Below, one piece after another: positions 54,788-63,535 of a stretch of 64,000 bases of DNA. The position numbers were made by a program, and so were the translations under genes. Under the pieces are notes generated by a model. The model did no database searches. It was not told the origin of the DNA and saw nothing but the letters and a program-made list of their open reading frames with translations. The stretch is from Streptomyces sp. NBC_00690. Lineage in GTDB: Bacteria > Actinomycetota > Actinomycetes > Streptomycetales > Streptomycetaceae. The number at the start of each line of letters is the position of its first letter. Position 1 is the stretch's first letter. The stretch spans positions 620,001-684,000 of the forward strand of contig NZ_CP109009.1 of the NCBI RefSeq assembly GCF_036226685.1, read 5' to 3'.

Positions 54788-56242
54788 TCACGGCGAGGGC
54801 GTCAGGGTGATCGGGGCAGTCCTTACTGACATGAAGATTCGGTAGCTACCCCCTCCACCGGAGAACAGCCAGCTTCCCCCGATGTCCCCACCTTCGGACA
54901 GCTCCGGGAAGTTGTAGGCGATGCCTGGAATGGAATCGCTGTGGCGCGGCAATCCGGAGCCATTGGCGATCAGCCGCTGGAGAAAGTCCGGGTGCAGATC
55001 AAACTCGCAATCGTCAATCTTGTCGTCACCAAAGATTTCCGCCATGGCATCTCCGAGCAAACTTGATATGTCGCTAACCAAACCGGTGGCTTCCTCGATG
55101 CCGTAAGCGGCAGCACCGAGGGCGGGGTTGAACGCAGCGAGGCCGCCTATTATTCCCGCTTTGGCGTTATCGCTCCACTTCTTCTCCAAATGGTCAGAGG
55201 CGCCCGCCTCGCGATCGTACAGTGCGATTCTAATGCGTATCCTTCCGTCACCGGGAATGAAGAACCCCTCGGCAAGCTGGTGCCCGACACCGAAAACCTC
55301 CCCCTCTTGGACCTCGGCGAAATCGATGCGCTTACTGATCACCGCCCTCTCTCTTTGCAGGGGGTCGACGGCATAGACGATCACCACAATGTACGGCTCA
55401 TCCTCGCCACTAGGATCTTCTGTCCCGAAGCACTTGATGGCCGCAGTATCAATCGTCACGACATATCGGGTATCTATCTTCGGGTCGCCGCTGAGCGGCT
55501 TGATGATACTTCCGAAGGTAAACGGTTTACGCCAGTTTCCATCGCTACCCAGCGCAGCTAGCCCTTGAGAGTCGCCGACCACGAGAGCACCGATCTGCTC
55601 ACGGTAAAACGCGTTGATGGCTGCTTCAGCCCCACGGCGACCAAGTACTTCCTGTACCTGGCGCTGCACCTCGGGCTCGGGGAGCGACAACTCACGCAGG
55701 TGGGCCGCCAGAGTTATGATCATGTCTCCTTTGAGGGCTTCCACTTCGGCCTGCAGTGCGTCAGGGGGATCGTGGTTCACCAGCACCTCGACGGCCAACT
55801 TCTGCGCCGCCACATAGTCAGGCAGCTGCCCGAAGTGACCAAGGAGTTTACTCAATGTCGTCAACTGAATAGCGACCGCTGCCACATCGGCCCCTCTATA
55901 CGCCCCTGCACTCTTCCAGGCCGGGATCGCAGCTTGCGCCTGGACGATGGCCTCTTCTCGTTGACCATTCGCGTCCAGCCGTGCAGCCAACGTGTGCACC
56001 GCTCCCGCAGCCTCCGCGGCGTGCTCGGCGTCTTCCGGCTGCCCACGGGTTAGGACAGTCACTGCTGCGCGCTGTGCTTCAACAGCAAGTTCGGCAGGTC
56101 CACCAATGGATAGGCGACGCGACAGCCCTTGGAGTTGGCGACCGACATCGAGAACGTTTGCGCCGGGCAAAACACTCTCGTCCAACAGTGCCCTGATCTG
56201 CTCACCTACGGCTGACCCAGTCAGCAAATGTTCATCCGTCAT
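54788..56242 (-). CDS. Unknown protein carried within the IS630 unit, TPR-like N-terminus
   Basis: A 484-residue protein from ATG 56242, with lower GC and less biased codons than host genes. Residues about 25-190 are helical and TPR-like (QLQGLSRRLSIGGPAELAVE, HTLAARLDANGQREEAIVQA). Residues 230-330 look like a beta-sandwich, with CFGTEDPSGEDEPYIVVIVY and FGVGHQLAEGFFIPGDGRIR. A hydrophobic Gly/Ala stretch follows (GIIGGLAAFNPALGAAAYGI), then an acidic part and GGSWLFSGGGGSYRIF at the end. There is no signal peptide. The Gly/Ala segment might insert into a membrane, but that is speculation. I know no family; the stop is 33 bases from the element end. Confidence 0.7.
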   Translation of the reverse strand: MTDEHLLTGSAVGEQIRALLDESVLPGANVLDVGRQLQGLSRRLSIGGPAELAVEAQRAAVTVLTRGQPEDAEHAAEAAGAVHTLAARLDANGQREEAIVQAQAAIPAWKSAGAYRGADVAAVAIQLTTLSKLLGHFGQLPDYVAAQKLAVEVLVNHDPPDALQAEVEALKGDMIITLAAHLRELSLPEPEVQRQVQEVLGRRGAEAAINAFYREQIGALVVGDSQGLAALGSDGNWRKPFTFGSIIKPLSGDPKIDTRYVVTIDTAAIKCFGTEDPSGEDEPYIVVIVYAVDPLQRERAVISKRIDFAEVQEGEVFGVGHQLAEGFFIPGDGRIRIRIALYDREAGASDHLEKKWSDNAKAGIIGGLAAFNPALGAAAYGIEEATGLVSDISSLLGDAMAEIFGDDKIDDCEFDLHPDFLQRLIANGSGLPRHSDSIPGIAYNFPELSEGGDIGGSWLFSGGGGSYRIFMSVRTAPITLTPSP

Positions 56243-56469
56243 CCGCTATACCCGCCTTAACGAGCAATTTCACATGGCTTCGACTCAGCTTCGCCAATGG
56301 GGCACAGTTCGAGGCCTTCGCTCCGATCGACCGACGAGGTAGTCCCATTCCCTAACTTTCCCACCAAACCCGTTCGTCCGCACATGCAGATTGATCAGCG
56401 CAACTGACGAGTTTTCAGCGAAATGGTGCGCGAAGGCGCTGGAGGGCACTGGACGGTCAGAATGATCAC

Positions 56470-57604
56470 GTGGCTGAGCATGTGCGGGTCCGGGATATTG
56501 ACGATGACGAGGGCAGACGGTTGCTGCAGATTGTCCGCAGAGGAACTGGGTCGGTGGTGACCTGGCGGCGGGCCCAGATGGTGCTGTTATCGGCGCAGAG
56601 CATGCCCGTGGCGAAGATCGCGGAAGTGACGTTCACCAGCGCGGACCGGGTTCGGGACGTGATCCACAACTTCAACTCCGACGGCTTCGACTCGCTCTAC
56701 CCCAAGTACAAAGGCGGCCGGCCCAGGACTGTCGCACTGCCCGAACGCCGGGAGATCAAGAAGGTCGCCAAGTCCAAGCCGGCCGAGCACGGCCTGCCGT
56801 TCTCGACCTGGAGCCTGGCCAAGCTGGCCGACTTCCTGGTCGCCGAGGGGGTGGTCGACGACATCAGCCACGAGGGACTTCGGGTCCTGCTCCGCGAGGA
56901 AGGCGTCTCGTTTCCACGCGTGAAGACCTGGAAGACCTCCCGCGACCCCGACTATGCGGCCAAGAAGGCACGTGTCGAGCACCTCTATACGATCGCCGAC
57001 GGCGCGGTCATACCCGAGGAAGGCGAACCCGAAGTCGTCTTCTGCATGGACGAGTTCGGGCCGCTCAACCTCCAGCCCCACCCCGGGAGGCAGTGGGCGG
57101 AGCGCGGGGGCCGACACAAGGATCCCGACCGGGATCCCCGGCCCCGCCGACGGGCGACCTACACCCGCCCGCACGGGGTGCGGCACCTGTTCGCCGCCTA
57201 CGACCTCGCCAAAGGACCAGCTCTACGGCCACATCAAGAACACCAAGAACCGATCGAAGTTCCTGGAGTTCTGCCGCTACCTACGCTCCCTGCACCCGGC
57301 GGACGTGCGCATTGCAATCGTCTGTGACAACTACTCCCCGCACCTGACGACGAAACGGTGCCAGCGAGTCGGGACGTGGGCAGCGGCGAACAACGTCGAG
57401 ATCGCTTACATACCCACCAACAGCTCCTGGCTCAACCGCATCGAGGCCCAGTTCACAGCCTTGCGCTACTTCGCCCTCGACGGCACCGACCACCCCAGCC
57501 ACAAGGCCCAGGGCAGCATGATCCGCCGCTACATCATCTGGCGGAACAAAAACGCCGGCGACCACCAACTACGCGAAGTCGTCACCAGGGCAAACGTTGC
57601 CTGA
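56470..57604 (+). pseudogene. IS630-family transposase, frameshifted
   Basis: From GTG 56470 the N-terminal helix-turn-helix part reads RRAQMVLLSAQSMPVAKIAE and GGRPRTVALPERREIKKVAK. The DDE domain shows the first Asp in EVVFCMDEFGPLNLQPHPG. Near AAAGG at 57211-57215 one extra base breaks the frame. The remainder continues as KDQLYGHIKNTKNRSKFLEF, with DVRIAIVCDNYSPHLTTKRC (second Asp) and TNSSWLNRIEAQFTALRYFA (Glu). Removing one A restores DLAKDQLYGH as in intact relatives. The gene ends inside the right inverted repeat. Confidence 0.85.
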
Positions 57605-57615
57605 TGCGGCACTAG
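57586..57615 (-). repeat. Right terminal inverted repeat of the IS630-family unit
   Basis: The inverted copy of the 54752-54781 repeat, differing at one base. It contains the transposase stop codon and ends in CTAG. An IS5-family element begins immediately after the TA. Confidence 0.85.
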
Positions 57616-58618
57616 GCACTGTTTCTCGGATCTCCTGACGTGCGTGGGGTGTTGGGGTCAGGCTGTTTGTATGGGCCGTGGTGATCTGACGAATGCGGAG
57701 TGGGACCAGTTGGAGTCGTTCTTGCCTCCTGGTGGGGCCCGCGGGGGCCGATGGAGTGACCACCGTCGGGTGATCAACGGGGTCCTCTACCGGGTCCGGA
57801 CGGGCGTGCAGTGGAGGGATCTGCCGGAGCGATTCGGGCCGTGGGAGACCGTCTACAAACGCCATCGCCGCTGGTCAGCGGATGGAACATGGACGATGCT
57901 GCTGTCGCGGATCCAGGCGGCCGAGGACGCTGCGGGCCAGATCGACTGGGACGTCTCGGTGGACTCGACAGCTGTGCGGGCCCACCAGCACGCCGCCGGC
58001 GCGAGGAAGACACCGGCGGCCGCAGATCCTCAAAAGGGGATCGCTGGGGGGACGAACCAGGTCGATCCGGTGTTGCGGAAACTGACGGTCCGGCTGGAGG
58101 AAGTGGTCAGATCGGCGAGTGTCTGGGACGTTCCCGCGGCGGATTCACCACCAAAATCCACCTTGCCGCCGACGGGCGATGCCGGCCCCTCGCCCTCGTC
58201 CTGACACCCGGACACTACGGTGACGGCCCCCAGTTCGAGCGAGTGCTGGAGCAGGTCTCCGTGCCCCGCATCGGAGTCGGCAGGCCCCGGAGCCGGCCCG
58301 ACCATGTCCTGGCGGACCAGGCCTACACCTCTCGGAAGAACCGTCGTTACCTGCGACGACGCGGCATCCGGCACACCATCCCCGAACGCCTCGACCAGCA
58401 GAGACACCGCAAGAGTCGCGGTTCCCGAGGCGGCCGTCCCACCGGCTTCGACAGCGAGCGATACAAGAAGCGCAACACCGTCGAACGCGCAATCAACCGC
58501 CTGAAAGGCTTCCGCGCCGTCGCCACCCGCTACGAGAAGCGCGCCTACATCTACCTCGGCACCATCACCCTCGCAACCCTCGTCATCTGGCTCAGAACAT
58601 GATCCGAGAAACAGTGCC
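57615..58618 (+). mobile_element. IS5-family insertion sequence, about 1.0 kb
   Basis: Perfect terminal repeats GGCACTGTTTCTCGGATC (left from 57615; inverted at 58601-58618) bound the element. TA flanks it at both ends (57613-57614, 58619-58620), which fits a 2-bp TA duplication. It sits precisely at the right TA of the IS630 unit. The transposase is in two overlapping frames. Confidence 0.85.
57671..58602 (+). CDS. IS5-family transposase, two frames joined by a probable -1 shift
   Basis: The first frame starts at ATG 57671 (MGRGDLTNAEWDQLESFLPP) and holds the N-terminal domain with GVLYRVRTGVQWRDLPERFG and the first Asp in DWDVSVDSTAVRAHQHAAGA. At AAAAGGGG (58032-58039) a -1 shift leads through KGDRWGDEPGRSG to ECLGRSRGGFTTKIHLAADG, HVLADQAYTSRKNRRYLRRR and KRNTVERAINRLKGFRAVAT. 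These second-frame stretches carry the remaining catalytic Asp and Glu. The element is probably competent if frameshifting works as in related IS elements. Confidence 0.75.
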
Positions 58619-58867
58619 TAGAGGACATAGATCCGCCCCGCGGTCTCAGCTGGTCGGAACAGGCAAGCGTCCGCCCGATCTCGTCTCACTCGTCCCTTGG
58701 CTCCGCGAGGACCGACCGCTGGTACTGAACGGCGATGCCGCGTCGGCAAGTCCCATCTGCTCGTCGGGATCGGCACCGCCGGAATCGTTCGGGCAGGCGC
58801 TGTGAGACGAATTGCGGGATCCTGGAGGGAGACTCAATCATCAGGGCGCTCAGAGGTGACCGAACGG

Positions 58868-59848
58868 ATGACTGTTCCGGTGTCCCCGCGTAGTGGTGGC
58901 GGACCTGCGGCAATGCCCGTCGGGCGACCGCCCCGCCCTGCTGTGCGCCGCATCGCGATCACTCTCATGTGCGTGGTCCTGATCCCCGTGGGTTGCTTCT
59001 GGGGGCTGCTGCTGGCCTGGTTCGGACCGGAGTATCTGGTCGGCCGTTGGGCGTGGGATTCACAGGGGAATGGCGCCTACCTGCTGACGCTGGTAGGAGG
59101 GATCGTCTGGGCGCTCACGCTGTTCTTCATCCGCCGAGCCCGGGTTCCCGAACGCATGGTGCGTCGCATCACGCTCTCCCTGGTCCGGACCACGTGGGGC
59201 GCCGGCGGGGCGGGGGGTCCCGTGGTAGTACCCGGTCTCGGGCCGCCACCCGGCGAGGACGACGCGGTGCCCCTGCCTGAAGATCCCGCCCTGGCTGCCC
59301 GTGCGACTGGACTGTGGCACGCGAAGCGCCGGCTGAGCCATTTCGAAGGGCCGGTCTACGGGGCCATCGCCTTGATCAATTTCGTGAAGGGCTACCAGGA
59401 GTTCCGCGTAGGAGAAGACGGGGAGGTGAGTCCGCCGCTTCTGATCTTCTTCCTCGTCTCGGTAGGGATCGCCGCCGTACTGGGGTCTTGCCACTTCTTC
59501 CTGAACCGGCGCCTGGATGCGATCCGGCGGCGGGACCTTGGGCTCACGATGACCGCGACCGGCGGCGACACCGCGATCCTACGGCGCAGACACGCCCTCG
59601 AACGGTGGCGGAACCGGTGCTGCTACATCTTCGTGGCCACCTTCGCCTTCGTGTTCTTCGCCCACTGGGTGGAAAATGCCATTGAAGACCTGACGGGACC
59701 TTCCAACCTCGTGAACTTCCTCGTGATTGGGCTGCCCTTCGGGTTTCTTTTCCTCAGCTTCCCCACCGCATTCTTCCTGCAGTGGCGCCTGCTCCGGCTG
59801 GACGCTCGCATCGCTGCCCAGTCCCACCACAACGAACGGGGACGGTGA
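58868..59848 (+). CDS. Polytopic membrane protein, unknown
   Basis: A 326-residue protein; ATG 58868 is chosen, though a GTG at 58856 is possible and neither has a strong ribosome site. Membrane segments are seen at RIAITLMCVVLIPVGCFWGL, AYLLTLVGGIVWALTLFFI, LLIFFLVSVGIAAVLGSCHF, CCYIFVATFAFVFFAHWV and FLVIGLPFGFLFLSFPTAFF. A polar loop of about 80 residues follows the second segment. I recognise no family. It is the only apparently intact non-mobile gene between two IS elements and may be a remnant of the pre-insertion locus. Confidence 0.6.
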   Translation: MTVPVSPRSGGGPAAMPVGRPPRPAVRRIAITLMCVVLIPVGCFWGLLLAWFGPEYLVGRWAWDSQGNGAYLLTLVGGIVWALTLFFIRRARVPERMVRRITLSLVRTTWGAGGAGGPVVVPGLGPPPGEDDAVPLPEDPALAARATGLWHAKRRLSHFEGPVYGAIALINFVKGYQEFRVGEDGEVSPPLLIFFLVSVGIAAVLGSCHFFLNRRLDAIRRRDLGLTMTATGGDTAILRRRHALERWRNRCCYIFVATFAFVFFAHWVENAIEDLTGPSNLVNFLVIGLPFGFLFLSFPTAFFLQWRLLRLDARIAAQSHHNERGR

Positions 59849-60054
59849 GGCCCAAGGCGACCACGCAAGCGGCGGAGACGGCCCCAAGCTCATGGGCGGG
59901 CCGCTGCTGGCCCGCTTCGGGGTGTCAGCCCTACGGCCTCTGTTCTCTCGCATCAGTTTGAGGCGGTGGTGCGTTGTCAGTGAAGACGGGCATGCCGAGT
60001 TCGACCTGTTGAGGGCGTCCTTCGGTGGAGGTGTTCTTGAGGCTGTTGAGCTTA

Positions 60055-61089
60055 CGAGCTGGTGCGTGATTGCGTTTGAGACGTGGATGCCTGACCGGGG
60101 GGTTTTTGTCAGTCGGTGGTGTTGCGGTCGGAGACGAGGCCGGCGATGGCCCGGTAGGTGGCGGGCAGATTCTCCCGGCGGTGGGTCCAGCGGACCAATT
60201 GCTTCCAGCGTTTGTGATCGGCGAGGGCGTGTTCGACGGTGATGCGCTTCGAGGAGTGCCGGTGCCGGGCTCGTAGGCGGGCTTCGAGGACCTCGGGAGG
60301 GCTGATCTTGTTTCCCTTCCTCGGCGGCGTCACCGCTTGGCCGGGATGGTCGCGGCGGAGTCCGAGGTAGCCGTCGTCCAGAAGGACTTCAACGTCGGAG
60401 AAGCGCTGGAAACAGGTACCGATGCCCTCGTTGCGTGCAGCGGTCGCGTCATGCATCCGCCCTGGTCGCAGGGCGTCGGTCCAGAGCGTGCGGCCCTCAT
60501 GGTCGGCGACGACGGTGGCCTTCATCGTGTTCTGCTTCTTCTTCCCCGAGACGAAGGCACGGCGTCCGCCGCGGCCGGCCGGGGCCGACGGACCTGGACT
60601 TCGGTGGCGTCCAGCCGCAGCTCGATGCCTTCGGCCTGGGCGTATGCGAACACATCCGCCAAGGTCCGCAGCCGCAGGCCGGGCCGGTCCGGGACCGCAC
60701 ATCCCCGCTCGGCCAGCAGCCCTCGCATCTCGCCGATCGCACGGGTGATGGTGGAGCGATCGACGCCGAACAGCAGCCCCAACGCCGCATGCGGCAAATC
60801 GTGCCGCAGATGAATCAGCGTGGCCACGAGCCGGTCGACGAACACCAGCCGATGCCGGACACCGGCTCCTGCTTCACGTCGCCTGGCCCCGCCGCGGGCT
60901 CTGTGACGACGCCCCTCGACCACCGCCTGCCAAGGGTCGGCCAACTCCTCAATCAGGTAAGCGAGATGCCCCCGAGAGACCCCTGTGAACACCTGATGCG
61001 CGAGAACCGTCCGACTGACCATGATCGCCACATCCGGATCATGCCACCCACCAGCAAGAACACCTCACGCGCAATCACGCACCAGCTCG
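60055..61089 (-). mobile_element. IS5-family (DDE_Tnp_4 type) insertion sequence, 1035 bp
   Basis: The terminal inverted repeats are perfect over 20 bases (CGAGCTGGTGCGTGATTGCG from 60055 and its complement ending at 61089). A 3-bp TTA duplication is visible at 60052-60054 and 61090-61092, which suits the IS1031/ISL2-like groups of the IS5 family. It has landed in a stretch of decayed host genes. Confidence 0.88.
60109..61031 (-). pseudogene. DDE_Tnp_4-type transposase in two frames
   Basis: The first frame (from ATG 61031) has the helix-turn-helix part HAALGLLFGVDRSTITRAIG and the first Asp in AEGIELRLDATEVQVRRP. Near 60570-60580 the reading shifts to the -1 frame, which continues GRGGRRAFVSGKKKQNTMKA, VEVLLDDGYLGLRRDHPGQA (second Asp) and SSKRITVEHALADHKRWKQL (Glu). 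Neither frame alone contains all catalytic residues. An indel or a programmed shift on CCCC could explain it; no A-rich slippery site is present here, so inactivation is more likely. Confidence 0.7.
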
Positions 61090-61092
61090 TTA

Positions 61093-61282
61093 GCCATCGC
61101 AGCGTCAAAGCTGACCTGAAGTCTTCGCCGAGCCGGATGCGGAGGTGGACGAGGGCTCGGGCGAGTGCGGTGCGCTCCGGGCTGACGGCGGTTCGGGAGT
61201 GTGGGCGGAGTTGGTAGAGGCGGCGTTCCAGCGTGCGGCGTTCCAGTCCGTTGAGGGATGCGCGGGCCGTCCTGTGCTCCAT
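61093..61282 (-). pseudogene. Possible host gene fragment cut by the IS
   Basis: From an ATG at 61282 a frame reads MEHRTARASLNGLERRTLER, RLYQLRPHSRTAVSPERTAL and then runs into the IS end at the TTA duplication. It has reasonable coding bias but no recognisable family, and its continuation beyond the IS is not clear in the same frame. Weakly supported. Confidence 0.25.
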
Positions 61283-61326
61283 GGCGGGTGTGGGTGGGGC
61301 GGGCATGGGGTTGGTGTTTCTGGGGG

Positions 61327-61615
61327 TCAGGGTTTGAGGGCGTAGACGGCGCGGCGGGGGTTTCGGCGACGCGTTGCCAGTGGGTGAATCCGGCTTCTTC
61401 GGCGAGGTGGCGCAGGGTTGTTTCGCCTGGGTGGTTGCCGAGGGCGAGGGGCCGTTCTGGGCTGCGGCGGCGGGCAGGCACAGGACGGTGGACAGGGCCA
61501 TGAAGAGTCGTCCGACGGGGTGGGTGTTGGTGGTGGGGTCGGCTTCGGCGTTGGGTTCGACGAGCATGAGGGTGCCGTCGGGTTTGATGATGCGGCGGCA
61601 GGCGGTGAGGGCCGA
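61327..61615 (-). pseudogene. C-terminal remnant of a SAM-dependent methyltransferase
   Basis: In one frame the fragment reads ACRRIIKPDGTLMLVEPNAE and GRLFMALSTVLCLPAAAAQN, the post-motif region of a ubiquinone/C-methyltransferase-like enzyme. A shift leads to LALGNHPGETTLRHLAEEAG and FTHWQRVAET, and a second to RRAVYALKP before the stop at 61327. The SAM-binding half is absent. At least two frameshifts show a decayed gene. Confidence 0.7.
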
Positions 61616-61755
61616 CGCGGTGATGGCGGTGGCGTTCGAAGAGTTCGCTCTGCTCCTCAACGCCGACCAGGCCCGCGATGCCCTCCGCGAAGTGGTGCGG
61701 GCCCGTGGGTGACCCGGACGGCCAAGGCGGCGTTGAACCCGGTGGGACCACGACG

Positions 61756-61920
61756 ATGCAGCTCACGCCGGTCAGCGGCCTGCAGCGAAGCGGTAGTGAA
61801 ACGGCCCCCTTCCGCGCCTCGGAGCCGATCTTCACCGAGCTTGCCGCACGATGGGAGATCGACGGACGGGCCGTTCCCGGCCAGGCGGATGAGGAGTGGG
61901 CGTTCCTGGCCCTCACGCTG
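61756..61920 (+). pseudogene. Decayed small host gene fragment
   Basis: From ATG 61756 the frame reads MQLTPVSGLQRSGSETAPFR, ASEPIFTELAARWEIDGRAV and PGQADEEWAFLA, with good coding bias for about 50 residues before it becomes unstructured. I recall similar starts (RASEPIF..LAARWE.AGR.VPG) in short streptomycete proteins of unknown function. The proper C-terminus seems to be lost. Confidence 0.3.
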
Positions 61921-62185
61921 ACCGCGCGGTGCGGGGACGGCCCCCACCACCCCCGCACCGCACCCCCAAGGAGCCGCGGGCGCCCGCGGCTCCGGGCTGC
62001 CGGGCCGGCACCATGGTTGGGCCCCGGTCCGGCCGCCTACGTGTTCCCCCGGTGCTGCTGGCCCGCGCGGACCGGTCGTGGCTCGTTTCCTCGTCAGCAC
62101 GGCGAGTGGCAGGACGAATGGGGGCGTAGCAAGGACAATTTGGCGCTGACAGTGGCCCGCACCGCTCCCAGCATCGAGGCTCGCC

Positions 62186-62576
62186 ATGCACACCAGCGGC
62201 CACAGCGTCCTGTACGACCCCACCGGATTGATCGAAGCAGGGCTTCCACTCGACCGCGAACCGTACGAGCGTCTCGTCAGCGCCGTCCTGGCCTGGACCG
62301 GCAAGGATATGCTCGCGACACGCGACTACGAGCAGAGCGGCCTCCAACTGACCGGCCACGCCCGCGCTCGCCGCCGACGTCCGGCGCCAGGCCGCTGCCC
62401 TGCCCTGGGACGACGGCCGCGGCGTCCTCGCCGACATCGTCTTCCGCGAAGCCAACAGCCGCCTGCCCGTCCCGCTCAAGGGCACCGCTCACTGCGTTCA
62501 GAACCGTGCCCACCTCGCCCGCGTCCTCTACACCCGGCTGGACTGCCTCATCGGACCTGCCCCGGCCACTCCATAG
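62186..62576 (+). pseudogene. DUF6415-like protein gene broken by a frameshift
   Basis: The first half from ATG 62186 reads MHTSGHSVLYDPTGLIEAGL and LATRDYEQSGLQLTGHA. One extra C near 62362-62366 then breaks the frame, and the rest continues as ALAADVRRQAAALPWDDGRG, VLADIVFREANSRLPVPLKG and TAHCVQNRAHLARVLYTRLD before the stop at 62576. The C-terminal part resembles the family DUF6415 linked to natural product loci, as I remember it. A sequencing indel could also explain the break. Confidence 0.5.
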
Positions 62577-62614
62577 CTGACGGAAAAAGCCAGAACGAGC
62601 CCGGGGTGGTTTGT

Positions 62615-62977
62615 CTACTTCGCGGCGGTGGCGTCGGTCGGAGGTTGCGTGTGTGCGGCTGGTGGGCGGGTGCGTTCGGTTTCGTCCTGTACGAGGAGGG
62701 AGAGCAGTGAGGCCACGGGCAAGCCGGCTTCGGCGGGATGGCGCAGCACCTTGGCGGGATCGATGCGGTAGGTGTTCTGGCGTCCTTCGCGGGTGTGTGA
62801 GAGGTACCCGTTCTGCTCCAGGTCGGAGATGATCCGTGATACGGCACGCTCGGTGAGTCGGCAGTGGGCGGCGATGTCACGGATACGGATGTTGGGATTG
62901 TCGGCGATGGCTGCCAGCACGCGTGCGTGGCTGGTGATGAACGTCCATCCGGTGTGGGAGTCAGGTACTGCGGCCAT
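62615..62977 (-). CDS. Winged-helix transcriptional regulator (MarR/ArsR-like)
   Basis: A 120-residue protein starting at ATG 62977 (MAAVPDSHTGWTFITSHARV); an ATG ten codons earlier is possible. The winged helix is clear: VLAAIADNPNIRIRDIAAHC, RLTERAVSRIISDLEQNGYL and SHTREGRQNTYRIDPAKVLR. The C-terminal 40 residues are low in complexity. Regulators of this size often control a divergent neighbour; here the STAS-domain gene lies on the other side of a 168-base gap. The inducer is unknown. Confidence 0.8.
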   Translation of the reverse strand: MAAVPDSHTGWTFITSHARVLAAIADNPNIRIRDIAAHCRLTERAVSRIISDLEQNGYLSHTREGRQNTYRIDPAKVLRHPAEAGLPVASLLSLLVQDETERTRPPAAHTQPPTDATAAK

Positions 62978-63145
62978 AGCCAGCACTCTAGGCGACGCAG
63001 GTTGCATGACATACTTTTCCGGTAATCGACGGCGTGCTCCCGCAGGGGAGAGTCACAAAAGGAGCTTGAGGTGTCCTGGAACGAGGCCGCCTTGTCGACG
63101 TGCACGAGCAGCACCAGCGGGACGCTAACCCTGGAGGAGATCACT

Positions 63146-63475
63146 GTGCACGCCTCGCACCCACCCGTGGTGCGGCAGTACGAGTACCGCGGGGCCTGGG
63201 TGATCGCCGCCGCCGGCGACTACGACTTGGACTCGATCGCACCGCTGCGCCAGGCGCTGCACACCGCGGCGAGGCGCTATCCGAAGGTCGTCCTCGACGC
63301 CTCCGCTGTCACTTTCGCCGACTCGACGTTCCTGAACCTGCTGATCCTCACCCACCAGATGGGAACGCTGCGGGTGGTCGCACCCTCCGCGCAGGTACGA
63401 CGCCTCTGCGAGATCACTGGCGTCGACCGCTTCTTGGAGATGCGACAGACGATTGAGGAAGCAGCCGCCTCGTAA
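63146..63475 (+). CDS. STAS-domain anti-sigma factor antagonist
   Basis: A 109-residue protein; GTG 63146 follows GGAGGAG at six bases and is preferred over the GTG at 63071. The STAS fold is shown by GAWVIAAAGDYDLDSIAPLR, PKVVLDASAVTFADSTFLNL and LRVVAPSAQVRRLCEITGVD. The phosphorylatable serine is that of FADSTFLNLL. Such proteins free a sigma factor by binding its anti-sigma kinase when unphosphorylated. Neither kinase nor sigma factor is adjacent. The winged-helix gene is divergent. Confidence 0.88.
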   Translation: MHASHPPVVRQYEYRGAWVIAAAGDYDLDSIAPLRQALHTAARRYPKVVLDASAVTFADSTFLNLLILTHQMGTLRVVAPSAQVRRLCEITGVDRFLEMRQTIEEAAAS

Positions 63476-63535
63476 CCCACCGCGCCGTTCTCTGAACCTC
63501 GGCCTCCCGGCCAGGAACCGGCCGGGCTGTGGCTG

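Larger units (their letters stand above)
54755..57612 (+). mobile_element. IS630-family unit (2.86 kb) carrying a passenger gene
   Basis: The unit is bounded by the 30-bp inverted repeats and flanked by TA on both sides (54753-54754, 57613-57614). It contains an unknown 484-residue gene on the minus strand and an IS630 transposase on the plus strand, arranged divergently with 227 bases between. Plain IS630 elements are 1.0-1.3 kb with only a transposase, and no internal copy of the repeat separates the passenger. The whole block may therefore have moved together. The transposase now carries a frameshift, so movement would need help from another copy. Confidence 0.75.

Noticed and set aside
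61374..61712. Plus-strand frame ending EFALLLNADQARDALREVVRARG
   Set aside because: Its first part is antisense to the methyltransferase remnant; the last 25 residues look gene-like but are too short to assign.
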